From assembly GCF_027563465.1 (NCBI RefSeq), contig NZ_JAPFQA010000001.1:744001-808000 (forward strand): a DNA stretch of 64,000 nucleotides. The letters are read 5' to 3'. Below are positions 16,536 to 26,377 of this stretch, one piece after another (position 1 is the stretch's first letter; every line of letters begins with the position of its first letter). The notes below the pieces were generated by a model. The model was not told the origin of the DNA and did not search any database. It worked only from the letters and a program-made list of their open reading frames with translations. Origin of the DNA: Mesorhizobium qingshengii. GTDB lineage: Bacteria; Pseudomonadota; Alphaproteobacteria; Rhizobiales; Rhizobiaceae. The position numbers and the translations under genes are program-made.

Positions 16536-16862
16536 GGAAAATAGTCCTTTTCGAAATAAGCGGCCGTCTAAACGAAATGCGATAGCGACTATCGGTCAGG
16601 CTCATAATAATCCGGCTGACCTTGACACCATCCGAGATAACGCCAGTTTGGTGGCAATCCAAGGCGTGATGGGGCAATGCAAGCAATTGTGATCGCGGCA
16701 CGGAGTGCATGGATGCTGGTTGATTTTGCAAAATCAGGTGTTTGAACGAGGGATTGAGCGCCTGGCGGCCCCGCCATTGCCATGATGCTTGTATTTTGAC
16801 GGCGTTCAGGTTAAGGACCGCGCCTGTTTTCCATCAAATCCATCGCATGAAAGGGGCAATCC
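16536..16862. other. divergent intergenic region between the NYN gene and rpoZ
   Basis: These 327 bp hold no gene that can be supported. An imperfect inverted repeat (GGTCAGGC at about 16597 with GGCTGACC ending at about 16623) lies near the NYN side. The promoters of both genes must be here, but no clear -35/-10 pair is claimed. Confidence 0.4.
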
Positions 16863-17264
16863 ATGGCCCGCGTAACCGTTGAAGATTGCATCGACAAGGT
16901 CGATAACCGCTTCGAGCTGGTGCTCCTTGCCGGCCACCGCGCCCGTCAGATCAGCCAGGGCGCGCAGATCACCGTGCCGCGTGACAACGACAAGAACCCG
17001 GTCGTCGCGCTGCGCGAGATCGCCGACGAGACGTTGTCGCCCGACGACCTCAAGGAGGATCTGATCCATTCGCTGCAGAAGCATGTCGAGGTCGACGAGC
17101 CCGAAGCCGATGGCGAGGCGATCGCCGACCAGACCGGTGGCGCTGTCGCGGCCACCAACGCCGACGACGCCGAGGAGAATGTCACGTTCGACCGGATGAC
17201 CGAGGAAGATCTGCTGGCCGGCATCGAGGGCCTGGTTCCCCCGGAAAAGAGCGACGATTACTAG
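16863..17264 (+). CDS. rpoZ: DNA-directed RNA polymerase omega subunit
   Basis: Omega stabilises the beta-prime subunit and in Proteobacteria forms part of a ppGpp-binding site. The 133-residue protein starts [20 protein letters not shown] and has the family core [30 protein letters not shown], with the longer acidic C-terminal tail usual in Rhizobiales. It lies 134 bp before rsh, the enzyme that makes ppGpp, so effector synthesis and target sit side by side. Confidence 0.97.
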   Translation: MARVTVEDCIDKVDNRFELVLLAGHRARQISQGAQITVPRDNDKNPVVALREIADETLSPDDLKEDLIHSLQKHVEVDEPEADGEAIADQTGGAVAATNADDAEENVTFDRMTEEDLLAGIEGLVPPEKSDDY

Positions 17265-17341
17265 GAGCGAACCACTGTTGCGAAGGTCGCTGGATTAATC
17301 GTCCGGCACTTCCGTATCGGCAGTTTCGTGGCTATCTATGA

Positions 17342-17369
17342 CATGCGCCGTACAGCAGTGCGGCGCATG
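17342..17369 (+). promoter_or_regulatory. 9-bp stem-loop in the rsh leader
   Basis: CATGCGCCG and CGGCGCATG are perfect arms around a 10-nt loop, followed by ATTCATTT. It ends 29 bp before the rsh start and may be a weak terminator after rpoZ or a leader structure for rsh. Confidence 0.45.
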
Positions 17370-17398
17370 ATTCATTTCACCGCTGTGAGATCCCGCCC

Positions 17399-19627
17399 AT
17401 GATGCGTCAGTATGAGCTTGTCGAGCGCGTCCAGCGCTACAAGCCTGACGTCAACGAGGCATTGCTCAACAAGGCCTATGTCTATGCCATGCAGAAGCAT
17501 GGCCACCAGAAGCGCGCTTCCGGCGATCCCTATTTCTCGCATCCGCTCGAAGTCGCCGCCATTCTCACCGAAATGCACATGGACGAGGCAACGATCGCGG
17601 TCGCCCTGCTGCACGACACCATCGAGGACACCACGGCGACGCGGGCCGAGATCGACGAGCTGTTCGGGCCGGAAATGGGCAAGCTGGTCGAGGGTCTGAC
17701 CAAGCTGAAGAAGCTCGACCTCGTGTCGAAGAAGGCCGAGCAGGCGGAAAACCTGCGCAAGCTTCTGCTGGCGATCTCCGAGGACGTCCGTGTCCTTCTT
17801 GTCAAGCTCGCCGACCGCCTGCACAACATGCGCACCCTCGACCATATGCCGGAGGCCAAGCGCCTGCGCATCGCCGAGGAGACCATGGACATCTATGCGC
17901 CGCTGGCCGGGCGCATGGGCATGCAAGGCATGCGCGAGGAACTGGAGGAGATCGCCTTCCGTTACATCAACCCGGAGGCCTATCGCGCCGTCACTGCACG
18001 GCTCGCCGAGATCTTCGAGCGTAACAAGGATGTGCTGTCCGAGATCGAGAAGGCGCTGTCCGCGCTGTTTGAAAAGCATGCGATCAAGGCTGGCGTGAAG
18101 AGCCGGCAGAAGAAGCCGTGGTCGGTGTTCCGCAAGATGGAGGCCAAGGCGCTGTCTTTCGAGCAGCTGTCCGATATTTTCGGCTTCCGCGTCGTCGTCG
18201 ACACGGTCGAGGACTGCTACCGGGCGCTTGGCGCCATCCACACCACGTGGTCGATGGTGCCAGGACGCTTCAAGGATTACATCTCGACGCCGAAGCAGAA
18301 CGACTACCGCTCGATCCATACCACCATCGTCGGACCGTCGCGCCAGCGCGTCGAGCTGCAGATCCGCACCCGCGAGATGAACAAGATCGCTGAATATGGC
18401 GTCGCCGCCCACTCGATCTACAAGGACACTGGCGGCAAGATCAACGGCGCCGCGCATGCGATCTCGAAGGAGACCAACGCTTATGCCTGGCTGCGGCGCA
18501 CCATCGAGCAGCTTGCCGAAGGTGACAATCCGGAGGATTTCCTCGAAAACACCAAGCTGGAACTGTTCCAGGACCAGGTGTTCTGCTTCACGCCGAAAGG
18601 CATGCTGATTGCCTTGCCGCGTGGTGCGACGCCCATCGATTTTGCCTATGCGGTGCACACCGATGTCGGCGACACCTGCGTCGGCGCCAAGGTCAACGGC
18701 CGTATCATGCCGCTGATGACGGAACTGAAGAACGGCGACGAGGTCGAGATCATCCGCTCCAAGGCGCAGGTGCCGCCAGCTGCGTGGGAATCGGTCGTCG
18801 TCACCGGCAAGGCGCGCTCGGCCATCCGCCGCGCCACCAAGAACGCCATCCGCAAGCAGTATTCGGGTCTCGGCATACGCATCCTGGAACGCGCCTTCGA
18901 GCGGGCTGGCAAGACCTTTACCAAGGAGAGCCTCAAGCAGGTGCTGCACCGGCTGGCGCGCAAGGACATCGAGGACGTGCTGGCCTCGGTCGGCCGTGGC
19001 GAGCTTGCCTCCACCGACGTCATGAAGGCGGTATTCCCCGACTACAAGGACGAGCGCGTCACCACGGCCGCGCCCAAGCAGCGCGAGGAGGGCTGGTCGA
19101 AGATCCGCAACGCCGCTGGCATGCTCTTTCAGATCCCGGGCCGCGCCGCGCGCAAGGACAAGGACCAGCCGAAGGACGGCGCCGTGCCGATCCGCGGCGT
19201 GCGCGGCGACCTGCCGGTGCGTTTCGCGCCGGAGGGGGCCGTGCCGGGCGACCGCATCGTCGGCATCGTTCAGCCGGGCACCGGCATCACCATCTATCCG
19301 ATACAGTCGCCGGCGCTGCAGGCCTTCGACGACCAGCCCGAACGCTGGATCGACGTGCGCTGGGACATTGACGAGCGCACCAAGGAGCGCTTTCCGGCGC
19401 GCGTATCGGTTACCGCCATCAATGCGCCGGGTTCGCTCGCCGATATCGCGCAGGTTGTTGCGTCGAACGACGCCAACATCCATACGCTGTCGATGGTGCG
19501 CACAGCGCCCGATTTCACCGAGATGCTGATCGATCTCGAAGTCTGGGATCTGAAGCATCTCAACCGGCTGCTGTCGCAGCTCAAGGACAATTCGAGCGTC
19601 AGCGATGCAAGGCGTGTGAATGGCTGA
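17399..19627 (+). CDS. rsh: bifunctional (p)ppGpp synthetase/hydrolase (RelA/SpoT homologue)
   Basis: This 742-residue stringent-response enzyme makes and degrades (p)ppGpp. Domains in order are an HD hydrolase (His48, His72-Asp73 in LLHDTIED, so hydrolase competent), a synthetase (about 240-350, including SIHTTIVGPSRQRVELQIRT), a TGS domain (about 395-455, FTPKGMLIALPRGATPIDFA), and a C-terminal ACT domain (about 665-742). Single bifunctional Rsh enzymes are standard in Alphaproteobacteria. The start is ATG-ATG at 17399/17402. pyrE follows 30 bp later. The assignment is firm. Confidence 0.97.
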   Translation: MMRQYELVERVQRYKPDVNEALLNKAYVYAMQKHGHQKRASGDPYFSHPLEVAAILTEMHMDEATIAVALLHDTIEDTTATRAEIDELFGPEMGKLVEGLTKLKKLDLVSKKAEQAENLRKLLLAISEDVRVLLVKLADRLHNMRTLDHMPEAKRLRIAEETMDIYAPLAGRMGMQGMREELEEIAFRYINPEAYRAVTARLAEIFERNKDVLSEIEKALSALFEKHAIKAGVKSRQKKPWSVFRKMEAKALSFEQLSDIFGFRVVVDTVEDCYRALGAIHTTWSMVPGRFKDYISTPKQNDYRSIHTTIVGPSRQRVELQIRTREMNKIAEYGVAAHSIYKDTGGKINGAAHAISKETNAYAWLRRTIEQLAEGDNPEDFLENTKLELFQDQVFCFTPKGMLIALPRGATPIDFAYAVHTDVGDTCVGAKVNGRIMPLMTELKNGDEVEIIRSKAQVPPAAWESVVVTGKARSAIRRATKNAIRKQYSGLGIRILERAFERAGKTFTKESLKQVLHRLARKDIEDVLASVGRGELASTDVMKAVFPDYKDERVTTAAPKQREEGWSKIRNAAGMLFQIPGRAARKDKDQPKDGAVPIRGVRGDLPVRFAPEGAVPGDRIVGIVQPGTGITIYPIQSPALQAFDDQPERWIDVRWDIDERTKERFPARVSVTAINAPGSLADIAQVVASNDANIHTLSMVRTAPDFTEMLIDLEVWDLKHLNRLLSQLKDNSSVSDARRVNG

Positions 19628-19657
19628 CACGGCTGATCTATGTGGGGATAGGCGCAG

Positions 19658-20236
19658 ATGAATACCGATGAAGTGCTGGGCATATTCCGCGACGCGGGTG
19701 CCGTTCTCGAAGGGCATTTCATTTTGACCTCGGGCCTGCGCAGCCCGGTCTTCCTGCAGAAGGCGCGGGTGTTCATGCATGCCGACAAGACCGAGCGGTT
19801 GTGCAAGGCGCTGGCCGAAAAGATCCGTGCGGCGGTGCCTGGCAAGATCGACTACGTCGTCGGTCCGGCGATCGGCGGGCTGATCCCGGCTTACGAAACC
19901 TCGCGCCATCTCGGCGTGCCGGCGATCTGGGTCGAACGGGAAGGGGGCGAGTTCAGCTTGCGCCGCTTCGAGATTGCCAGGGGCGCGCGCGTCGTCATCG
20001 TCGAGGACATCGTCACCACCGGCCTTTCGATCCGCGAAACCATCGAGTGCCTGCGCGAACTTGGCGCCGAAGTGGTCGCCGCCGCCTGCATCATCGATCG
20101 TTCGGCCGGCAAGACCCACGTCGGCGTGCCGCTGATCGCGCTCGCCGAATATGAGGTTCCGGCCTATCCGGCAGACCGGCTGCCGCCGGAGCTTGCCGCC
20201 ATTCCGGCAATCAAGCCCGGCAGCCGCAACATCTGA
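19658..20236 (+). CDS. pyrE: orotate phosphoribosyltransferase
   Basis: PyrE converts orotate and PRPP to OMP in UMP synthesis. The 192-residue protein carries the PRPP-binding motif [14 protein letters not shown] and the N-terminal segment [17 protein letters not shown] typical of the short alphaproteobacterial form. It lies between rsh and a VOC-family gene (13 bp gap), probably in one transcript. Confidence 0.96.
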   Translation: MNTDEVLGIFRDAGAVLEGHFILTSGLRSPVFLQKARVFMHADKTERLCKALAEKIRAAVPGKIDYVVGPAIGGLIPAYETSRHLGVPAIWVEREGGEFSLRRFEIARGARVVIVEDIVTTGLSIRETIECLRELGAEVVAAACIIDRSAGKTHVGVPLIALAEYEVPAYPADRLPPELAAIPAIKPGSRNI

Positions 20237-20249
20237 CGAGGAGGCCGAA

Positions 20250-20630
20250 ATGATCGCCGGCATCGATCATTTCGTGCTGACGGTCGCTTCGCTGAAAGCG
20301 ACTTGCGACTTTTATCAGCGCGTGCTGGGTTTTGAACGCATCGATACGCCGGGCCGGCCGACAGCGCTGGCCTTCGGCAACCAGAAGATCAATGTGCATG
20401 AGGTCGGCCGCACCTTCGAGCCGAAAGCGAAGTCGCCGACGCCCGGATCCGGTGATTTCTGCCTGATCACTGACCGGCCGCTGGGTGAGGTCTGTGCCCG
20501 TCTCGCGGCCAACGGTGTGGTGGTCGAACTCGGTCCGGTCGAACGTGTCGGGGCGCGAGGGCTGATGATGTCGGTCTATTTCCGCGACCCGGACGGCAAT
20601 CTGGTCGAGGTCAGCGAATACCGGTCATAA
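20250..20630 (+). CDS. VOC family protein (glyoxalase/dioxygenase fold)
   Basis: This 126-residue single-domain protein has the vicinal-oxygen-chelate fold. GIDHFVLTVASLKATCDFYQ opens it with the first metal His, and YFRDPDGNLVEVSEY closes it with the Glu ligand. The start is the ATG at 20250 behind GAGGAGG. It is 13 bp after pyrE. The substrate is unknown; family members include glyoxalases, fosfomycin-resistance proteins and extradiol dioxygenases. Confidence 0.9.
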   Translation: MIAGIDHFVLTVASLKATCDFYQRVLGFERIDTPGRPTALAFGNQKINVHEVGRTFEPKAKSPTPGSGDFCLITDRPLGEVCARLAANGVVVELGPVERVGARGLMMSVYFRDPDGNLVEVSEYRS

Positions 20631-20882
20631 CCTCCAGAGCAGTCGGCTGCGACAATAAATTTAGCGGTTTCTTAAATTCGCCGCGATTGTCCGGCGTTGG
20701 AGGGGCGAACCTTACCAAAAATTATGGCCACATGGCTGCTGTGCTGACGGCCTTTGGTTGTTGTTGGGGTCGCGTATGGCTATATCAAGGTTGCGATTGC
20801 CATTGGGCGGTCGTCAAGCGCAAGATGTGGCTGTCGCGCCCGGCTGAAGTTGCCGGTGCGGGAGCTGTGGAACGGGAACAGA

Positions 20883-21482
20883 GTGCTTTTTCGACGTCGC
20901 AAGCCTGATGGTCTTTTCGAGCGGGTGCGTACCTATCTGTGGCCGCGCCGCTCGTTTTCGCGCTCGCTTCAGTATTTCTCCAAGCGCATCTTGCGGCTGA
21001 AGGCCACTCCGCATGCGGTGGCGGCCGGTGTCGCCGCCGGCGTCTTCGCTTCGTTCTTTCCTGTCGGGTTCCACTTTGTCATTGCCGCCGTTCTGTGCTG
21101 GGTGATCGCCGGCAACCTGGTGGCAGCGGCACTCGGCGCGGTATTCTTCGGCAATCCGCTCACCTTCCCGTTGCTATGGGGCGCCTCCTGGGAGACCGGC
21201 AAGCTCATCCTGCACGATCGCCTGCCGGTGCATGGCCCACCGGCGCATCTGGGCGAGATGCTGCACAAGCTTTCTTTCGCGCAATTGTGGAAGCCCGTGC
21301 TTGAGCCGATGCTGATCGGCGCGGTACCGCTAGGGCTGGTCTTCGGGCTCCTGTTCTATGGCATCACGCGCTGGGGTATGAGCGCTTTCCGCGAGCAGCG
21401 GCGCAAGCGCCTGGCCGAGCGGTCCGCCCGGCATGCGCAATCGTCTCATCCCGCCGGAAGCATCGGTACCACGGCACGATGA
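20883..21482 (+). CDS. DUF2062 domain membrane protein
   Basis: This 199-residue inner-membrane protein of unknown function has three or so hydrophobic segments ([45 protein letters not shown]). The DUF2062 signature [10 protein letters not shown]...[13 protein letters not shown] is present. The start is placed at the GTG at 20883 ([15 protein letters not shown]) because the family begins there and GGAACGGGAA precedes it; the in-frame extension to 20754 looks non-coding. It overlaps acpS by 4 bp (ATGA), so the two are translationally coupled. Confidence 0.88.
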   Translation: MLFRRRKPDGLFERVRTYLWPRRSFSRSLQYFSKRILRLKATPHAVAAGVAAGVFASFFPVGFHFVIAAVLCWVIAGNLVAAALGAVFFGNPLTFPLLWGASWETGKLILHDRLPVHGPPAHLGEMLHKLSFAQLWKPVLEPMLIGAVPLGLVFGLLFYGITRWGMSAFREQRRKRLAERSARHAQSSHPAGSIGTTAR

Positions 21483-21892
21483 TCATCGGCATCGGCAGCG
21501 ACCTGATCGATATCAGACGCATCGAGAAGTCGCTGGAGCGCCACGGCCAGCGCTTCATCCACAGAATCTACACCGAGGTCGAGCAGGCACGTTCGGAGGG
21601 GAGGCGCGCCCGCGCGGCCTCTTACGCCAAGCGCTTCGCCGCCAAGGAGGCCTGCGCCAAGGCACTCGGCACCGGTCTCGCGCAAGGCGTGTTCTGGCGT
21701 GACATGGGTGTCGTCAACCTGCCCAGCGGTGCGCCGACCATGGCGCTGACCGGCGGGGCCTTGGCGCGGTTGGGCAAAATCCTGCCAAGGGGCCATCGAG
21801 CGGCAATCCACCTCACCATCACGGATGATTTCCCCCTCGCTCAAGCCTTTGTGATCATTGAGGCGTTGCCCGTCGAAGAAGCGCCACATTGA
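21479..21892 (+). CDS. acpS: holo-[acyl-carrier-protein] synthase
   Basis: AcpS moves 4'-phosphopantetheine from CoA onto the serine of acyl carrier protein, which activates fatty-acid synthesis. The 137-residue protein has [18 protein letters not shown] with the metal-binding Asp, and [16 protein letters not shown] with the Glu/Lys motif. It overlaps the DUF2062 gene by 4 bp and is followed 78 bp later by lepB, the usual rhizobial order acpS-lepB-rnc-era. Confidence 0.96.
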   Translation: MIIGIGSDLIDIRRIEKSLERHGQRFIHRIYTEVEQARSEGRRARAASYAKRFAAKEACAKALGTGLAQGVFWRDMGVVNLPSGAPTMALTGGALARLGKILPRGHRAAIHLTITDDFPLAQAFVIIEALPVEEAPH

Positions 21893-21970
21893 TTGCATCT
21901 GAGGACCGGCATTGACGTTGCCCAGCGCGCGCCGAGACTCTATACCATCCAACGCACAATCGAGGACGAC

Positions 21971-22720
21971 ATGAGCGTGGCTGAAAAATCCGAGAAGAAA
22001 TCCGGCGGGCTTGGCGAAACCGTCAGCGTCATCGTCCAGGCGCTTTTGCTCGCCCTGGTCATCCGCACGCTGCTGTTCCAACCCTTTTCGATTCCGTCGG
22101 GATCGATGCGGCCGACGCTTCTGGAAGGCGACTATCTGTTCGTCACCAAGTGGTCCTACGGCTATTCGCGTTATTCGCTGCCTTTCGGTCCCGACATTTT
22201 CTCGGGCCGCATCTGGGGCTCCGAGCCGAAGCGCGGCGACGTGGTGGTGTTCAAATTCCCACCGGACCCTTCCGTTGACTACATCAAGCGCGTGATCGGC
22301 CTGCCCGGCGACAAGATCCAGATGAAGGACGGCCAGCTGTTCATCAATGGGGTCGGCGTGCCGCGCGTGAAGGCCGGCCAGATCGACAATCCCGACATCA
22401 CCGAGACGGATCGTCCCATCGACGTCTATCGCGAGACGCTGCCGAACGGTGTCAGCTACGACACGCTTGATTTGTCACCGGATTCAATTGGGGACAATAC
22501 CCGCGAATTCGACGTGCCGCCCGGCCACTATTTCATGATGGGCGACAACAGGGACAATTCCAGCGATAGCCGGTTCACCGTCGGCTACGTTCCCGCGGAG
22601 AATCTGGTTGGCCGCGCCAATCTGATTTTCTTCTCGATCGCCGGCAAGGCAAGCCCGCTTGAAATCTGGAAATGGCCGTCCTTGATGCGCGCTTCGCGCC
22701 TGTTCCATTTTGTAAATTAG
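21971..22720 (+). CDS. lepB: signal peptidase I
   Basis: LepB removes signal peptides from exported proteins, including the three porins here. The 249-residue protein has one N-terminal membrane segment (VSVIVQALLLALVIRTLLF), the catalytic Ser in FSIPSGSMRPTL, the catalytic Lys in YIKRVIGLPGD, and box E, MGDNRDNSSDSR. The start is the ATG at 21971 (MSVAEKSEKK); the in-frame frame above it runs into acpS. rnc starts 2 bp after its stop. Confidence 0.96.
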   Translation: MSVAEKSEKKSGGLGETVSVIVQALLLALVIRTLLFQPFSIPSGSMRPTLLEGDYLFVTKWSYGYSRYSLPFGPDIFSGRIWGSEPKRGDVVVFKFPPDPSVDYIKRVIGLPGDKIQMKDGQLFINGVGVPRVKAGQIDNPDITETDRPIDVYRETLPNGVSYDTLDLSPDSIGDNTREFDVPPGHYFMMGDNRDNSSDSRFTVGYVPAENLVGRANLIFFSIAGKASPLEIWKWPSLMRASRLFHFVN

Positions 22721-22722
22721 GG

Positions 22723-23472
22723 ATGGCAGCGGCAAAACGGCTTACCGCCGACGCGCTCGCCGAAGCGCTTGTGGAACGCACGGGCCACGCCTTTGCCGAC
22801 CGCCAGCGCCTGCAGCGTGCATTGACCCACGCCAGTGCGCGCGGCGCCAATGCCGGCACCGACTATGAGCGCTTCGAGTTTCTTGGCGACCGGGTTCTTG
22901 GCCTGGTGGTCGCCGACATGCTGCTGGCCGCATTTCCGGATGCTGCGGAAGGTGAACTGTCGCTGCGGCTCAATGCGCTGGTCAACGCCGAGGCGCTCGC
23001 GGAAATCGCCGAGGGTATCGGCCTGCCGGATCTGATCCGCGCCGGATCGGACATGCGCGGGCTCGAGGGCCGCAAGCGTATCAATTTGCGCGCCGACGCA
23101 TTGGAATCGCTGATCGCGGTGCTTTATCTCGATGGCGGGCTGGAGGCGGCGCGCGCTTTCATCCATAAATACTGGCAGCCGCGCTCGCTGGCTTCAGGCG
23201 CCGCGCGTCGCGATGCCAAGACCGAATTGCAGGAGTGGGCGCACCAGGCGGCAAGTGCTGTCCCCGCCTACAGCATCGACAGCCGGGAGGGGCCGGACCA
23301 CGATCCGCTCTTCACGGTCAGCGTCAGGGTTGGTGCATTTCAGCCAGCGAGCAGCAGCGGTCGTTCAAAGCGCGAGGCCGAGCAGGCCGCCGCGGCGGCA
23401 ATGCTTGTTCGCGAAGGCGTCTGGAACAACGCATCGGACGCGCGGCGCGTTAATGAAGGGAGCGCGGCATGA
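22723..23472 (+). CDS. rnc: ribonuclease III
   Basis: RNase III cuts double-stranded RNA in rRNA maturation and mRNA control. The 249-residue protein has the RNase III signature YERFEFLGDRVLGLVVAD, the second catalytic Glu in ADALESLIAVLYLDGG, and a C-terminal double-stranded RNA-binding domain (about 165-240, TELQEWAHQ to SKREAEQAAAAAML). It starts at 22723, 2 bp after lepB, and overlaps era by 4 bp. Confidence 0.97.
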   Translation: MAAAKRLTADALAEALVERTGHAFADRQRLQRALTHASARGANAGTDYERFEFLGDRVLGLVVADMLLAAFPDAAEGELSLRLNALVNAEALAEIAEGIGLPDLIRAGSDMRGLEGRKRINLRADALESLIAVLYLDGGLEAARAFIHKYWQPRSLASGAARRDAKTELQEWAHQAASAVPAYSIDSREGPDHDPLFTVSVRVGAFQPASSSGRSKREAEQAAAAAMLVREGVWNNASDARRVNEGSAA

Positions 23473-24401
23473 CCGCCACCGAAGACACCTCCGCGGCACC
23501 AGAAGCCGCCGCCACGCACTCCGGCTTCGTCGCGCTCATCGGCGCGCCCAATGCGGGCAAATCGACTCTGGTCAACCAGCTTGTCGGCGCCAAGGTGTCG
23601 ATCGTTACCCACAAGGTGCAAACGACGCGCGCCATCGTGCGCGGCATCGCCACGCATGACAATGCGCAGATCGTCTTTGTCGACACGCCTGGCATCTTCA
23701 AGCCCAAGCGGCGGCTTGATACGGCGATGGTGACCACCGCCTGGGGTGGCGCCAAGGACGCCGATATCGTGTTGCTGCTGATCGACGCGGAGCGTGGCAT
23801 CAGGGGGGACGCGGACGCCATCCTCGAACGGCTGAAGGACGTACGCCAGCCGATGGCGTTGATCCTCAACAAGGTCGATCGGGTCAAGCACGAGACGCTT
23901 CTGGCCTTGTCGGCGGCAGCCAACGCAAAGGTGCCGTTCAAGCGCACCTTCATGGTCTCGGCCCTGACCGGTTCTGGCTGCAAGGACCTGCTCGACTATC
24001 TCGCCGAAGCCTTGCCGGCCGGCCCCTGGTATTATCCGGAGGATCAGATTTCCGACCTGCCGATGCGACAGCTCGCGGCCGAGATCACCCGCGAGAAGCT
24101 TTATCTGCGGTTGCATCAGGAATTGCCCTATTCCTCGCATATCGAGACCGAGAAATGGGAGGAGAAGCCGGACGGCTCGGTGCGCATCGACCAGACCATC
24201 TACGTCGAGCGCGACAGCCAGAAGAAGATCGTCCTCGGCCACAAGGGCGAGACCATCCGCGCCATTGGCCAGGCAGCGCGGATGGAGATAGCGGGCATTC
24301 TCGAACAGAAGGTGCACCTGTTCCTGTTCGTGAAGGTGCGCGAGAACTGGGGCGACGACCCCGAGCGCTACCGCGAGATGGGGCTCGAGTTCCCGCATTA
24401 A
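23469..24401 (+). CDS. era: GTPase Era
   Basis: Era is a GTPase that helps mature 16S rRNA and assemble the 30S subunit. The 310-residue protein has G1 GAPNAGKST (25-33), G3 DTPGI, G4 NKVD, and a C-terminal KH domain (YVERDSQKKIVLGHKGETIR). It overlaps rnc by ATGA. recO normally follows in this order, but here a porin gene and a 780-bp gap intervene. Confidence 0.97.
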   Translation: MTATEDTSAAPEAAATHSGFVALIGAPNAGKSTLVNQLVGAKVSIVTHKVQTTRAIVRGIATHDNAQIVFVDTPGIFKPKRRLDTAMVTTAWGGAKDADIVLLLIDAERGIRGDADAILERLKDVRQPMALILNKVDRVKHETLLALSAAANAKVPFKRTFMVSALTGSGCKDLLDYLAEALPAGPWYYPEDQISDLPMRQLAAEITREKLYLRLHQELPYSSHIETEKWEEKPDGSVRIDQTIYVERDSQKKIVLGHKGETIRAIGQAARMEIAGILEQKVHLFLFVKVRENWGDDPERYREMGLEFPH

Positions 24402-25183
24402 GGTCGAAATCGACACTGCGATTCTCACTGCTTTCATGCTGACATCGCAGTCAGGCCGATCGTCCAGTAGCCTTTGTCTGAAAACCACAAAGCCGGTCAG
24501 AACTCGACACGGAAGCGACGCCTGACACCTCGGCGCTGAGCAGCGTGTTGGCGATACCGACGAGCGGTAAGAACGCCCGGCCGGCGGTCGAGTTCGAGCG
24601 ATCACCGCCGCCACGGCGGCGAAAAGGGCGCGAGACGTCGCGGGGCAATCGCCGCCAACCGTTGGCTGCTGTCACAATCAGGTACCCAACAGCGCTCCGG
24701 TGAGCTCTGAGCGCCTCGGCAAAGCCAACCGGGCTTGCAGGCGCCTCCGGGCGTTCCGTCGCGACGCCGGAGCGCGATTGGCGGGCGGAGGTCATCTGAT
24801 GTCCGGTGGGCGAAAAAATCTCCAGGTAAATTTTGCCGAAAGGCGGATATTTCACGCATTTTCGTGTCTGTTTTGGCAATGTAATGCTAAAAGTAAATAA
24901 TTAGCCGCCAAACTATCCGAATATATATTGAATATATGACGTTGTTCCAGTTGTGCCATTCGATGATGGCATAAGTGTTATTTGTGCAACACAGCATTAA
25001 TCTGTTTATGGAATCGGATTTATTTCCAAAACCGTCATTGAAGGCGGAAGATCGATGGGTATGTTCGCCGCTGAAAAGGGCGAGCGGTGCGAGCCTTTTT
25101 CGTTGTGGGGGTGAGGCGGGAAAACATTGCCGCCAGCCACAAATCCGAAGCCAATTTAAAACTATGACTGGAGAGGTCAGAAA
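24402..25183. other. long intergenic region between era and porin 3
   Basis: These 782 bp show no gene that can be supported. An 8-bp inverted repeat (ACTGCGAT at 24415, ATCGCAGT at 24444) lies just past era but lacks a T-run. The part 24820-25060 is markedly AT-rich. The porin leader begins near 24981 (TTTGTGCAAC, shared with porin 2). A 142-codon minus-strand open frame (24451-24879) resembles nothing I know. Confidence 0.5.
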
Positions 25184-26356
25184 ATGAACATCAAGAGCCT
25201 CCTTCTCGGCTCAGCCGCGGCACTGATCGCGGTGTCCGGCGCGCGCGCCGCGGACGCTGTCGTCGTCGCCGAACCGGAACCGGCCGAATACGTCAAGATC
25301 TGCGACGTCTACGGCGCCGGCTACTTCTACATCCCGGGCACCGAAACCTGCCTGCGCATCGGCGGCTATGTCCGTTATGACATCGGCGTCGGCGACGCCG
25401 GCTCGCTCGATGGTGTCAACCATGTCCCTGACCATCAGGACGGCGGCACGCATTCGACCTACTACAAGAACACCCGCTTCACGCTGAAGACCTGGACCGG
25501 TCAGGAAACCGAACTCGGTACCCTCAAGACCTACACCGAGACCCGCTTCAATTACGGCAACAGCAGCGGCGACTACCTCAATCAAGGCGACTCCAATTCC
25601 AGTAGGGATGACTGGCAGGGTCGTAACAAGTCTCTCTCGCTGCGTTTCGCCTGGATTCAGCTCGGCGGCCTGCGCGTCGGCAAGGACGATACGGCTTTCG
25701 ATACGTTCATCGGTTATGCCGGCAACGTCATCCAGGATACGCTGGTTCCGTATGGCGGGCAGGAGAGCAACGTCGTTCAGTACTATTTCGACGCGGGCAA
25801 CGGCCTCTCGGGACTGGTCTCTCTCGAAGAAGGCGCCGGCAAGGTCGGCACCATCGACAGCTATGTTCCGCATGTCGTCGGCGGTTTGAAGTACAAGGGC
25901 GACTGGGGTGCGATCACCGGCGTCGTCGCCTATGACAGCAACTATGAAGAAGTCGCCGGCAAGGTCCGTTTGGACGTGAATGTCAGCAAGGAATTTTCGC
26001 TGTTCATCATGGGCGGTTACGGTTCGGACAACAACCTCAACGATCCGACCAACGCCATCAATGCCAAAGGTCGCGGCTTCTACAAGCAGTGGGGCGGCAA
26101 CTGGGCAGTCTGGGGCGGCGGTACCTACAAGTTCAACGCCAAGACTGCGTTCAATGCCCAGGTCTCTTATGACGACTGGAAGAACCTCGGCATCGCCGCC
26201 AACGTTGCCTACACCGTTGTGCCCGGCTTTACGGTCACGGCCGAAGTCGACTACCTCAATGCAGGCAAGTTCGGCGATGCCGACTTCAACAACTGGACCA
26301 AGGCCAACAAGAAGAGCAGCCTCGGCGGCATCCTCCGCTTCCAGCGCTCGTTCTAA
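25184..26356 (+). CDS. outer membrane porin, Omp2-like (copy 3)
   Basis: This 390-residue porin is a paralogue of copies 1 and 2. Its first 66 residues are nearly identical in protein to theirs (signal peptide 1-22, then YVKICDVYGAGYFYIPGTET), but the codons differ at many synonymous sites, so it has not taken part in the recent conversion. It ends in GGILRFQRSF. The start is the ATG at 25184 behind GGAGAGGTCAG. It has its own leader and terminator and splits the usual era-recO neighbourhood. Its leader resembles that of porin 2, not porin 1. Confidence 0.95.
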   Translation: MNIKSLLLGSAAALIAVSGARAADAVVVAEPEPAEYVKICDVYGAGYFYIPGTETCLRIGGYVRYDIGVGDAGSLDGVNHVPDHQDGGTHSTYYKNTRFTLKTWTGQETELGTLKTYTETRFNYGNSSGDYLNQGDSNSSRDDWQGRNKSLSLRFAWIQLGGLRVGKDDTAFDTFIGYAGNVIQDTLVPYGGQESNVVQYYFDAGNGLSGLVSLEEGAGKVGTIDSYVPHVVGGLKYKGDWGAITGVVAYDSNYEEVAGKVRLDVNVSKEFSLFIMGGYGSDNNLNDPTNAINAKGRGFYKQWGGNWAVWGGGTYKFNAKTAFNAQVSYDDWKNLGIAANVAYTVVPGFTVTAEVDYLNAGKFGDADFNNWTKANKKSSLGGILRFQRSF

Positions 26357-26377
26357 CGATCGACTGACCTTACCAGG

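Noticed and set aside
17372..20263. 963-codon minus-strand open frame opposite rsh and pyrE
   Set aside because: It is a shadow of two well-conserved genes in a high-GC region; no family motif.
24451..24879. 142-codon open frame on the minus strand in the era-porin gap
   Set aside because: No recognisable domain, no good ribosome site, biased composition, and it runs into the AT-rich porin upstream region.
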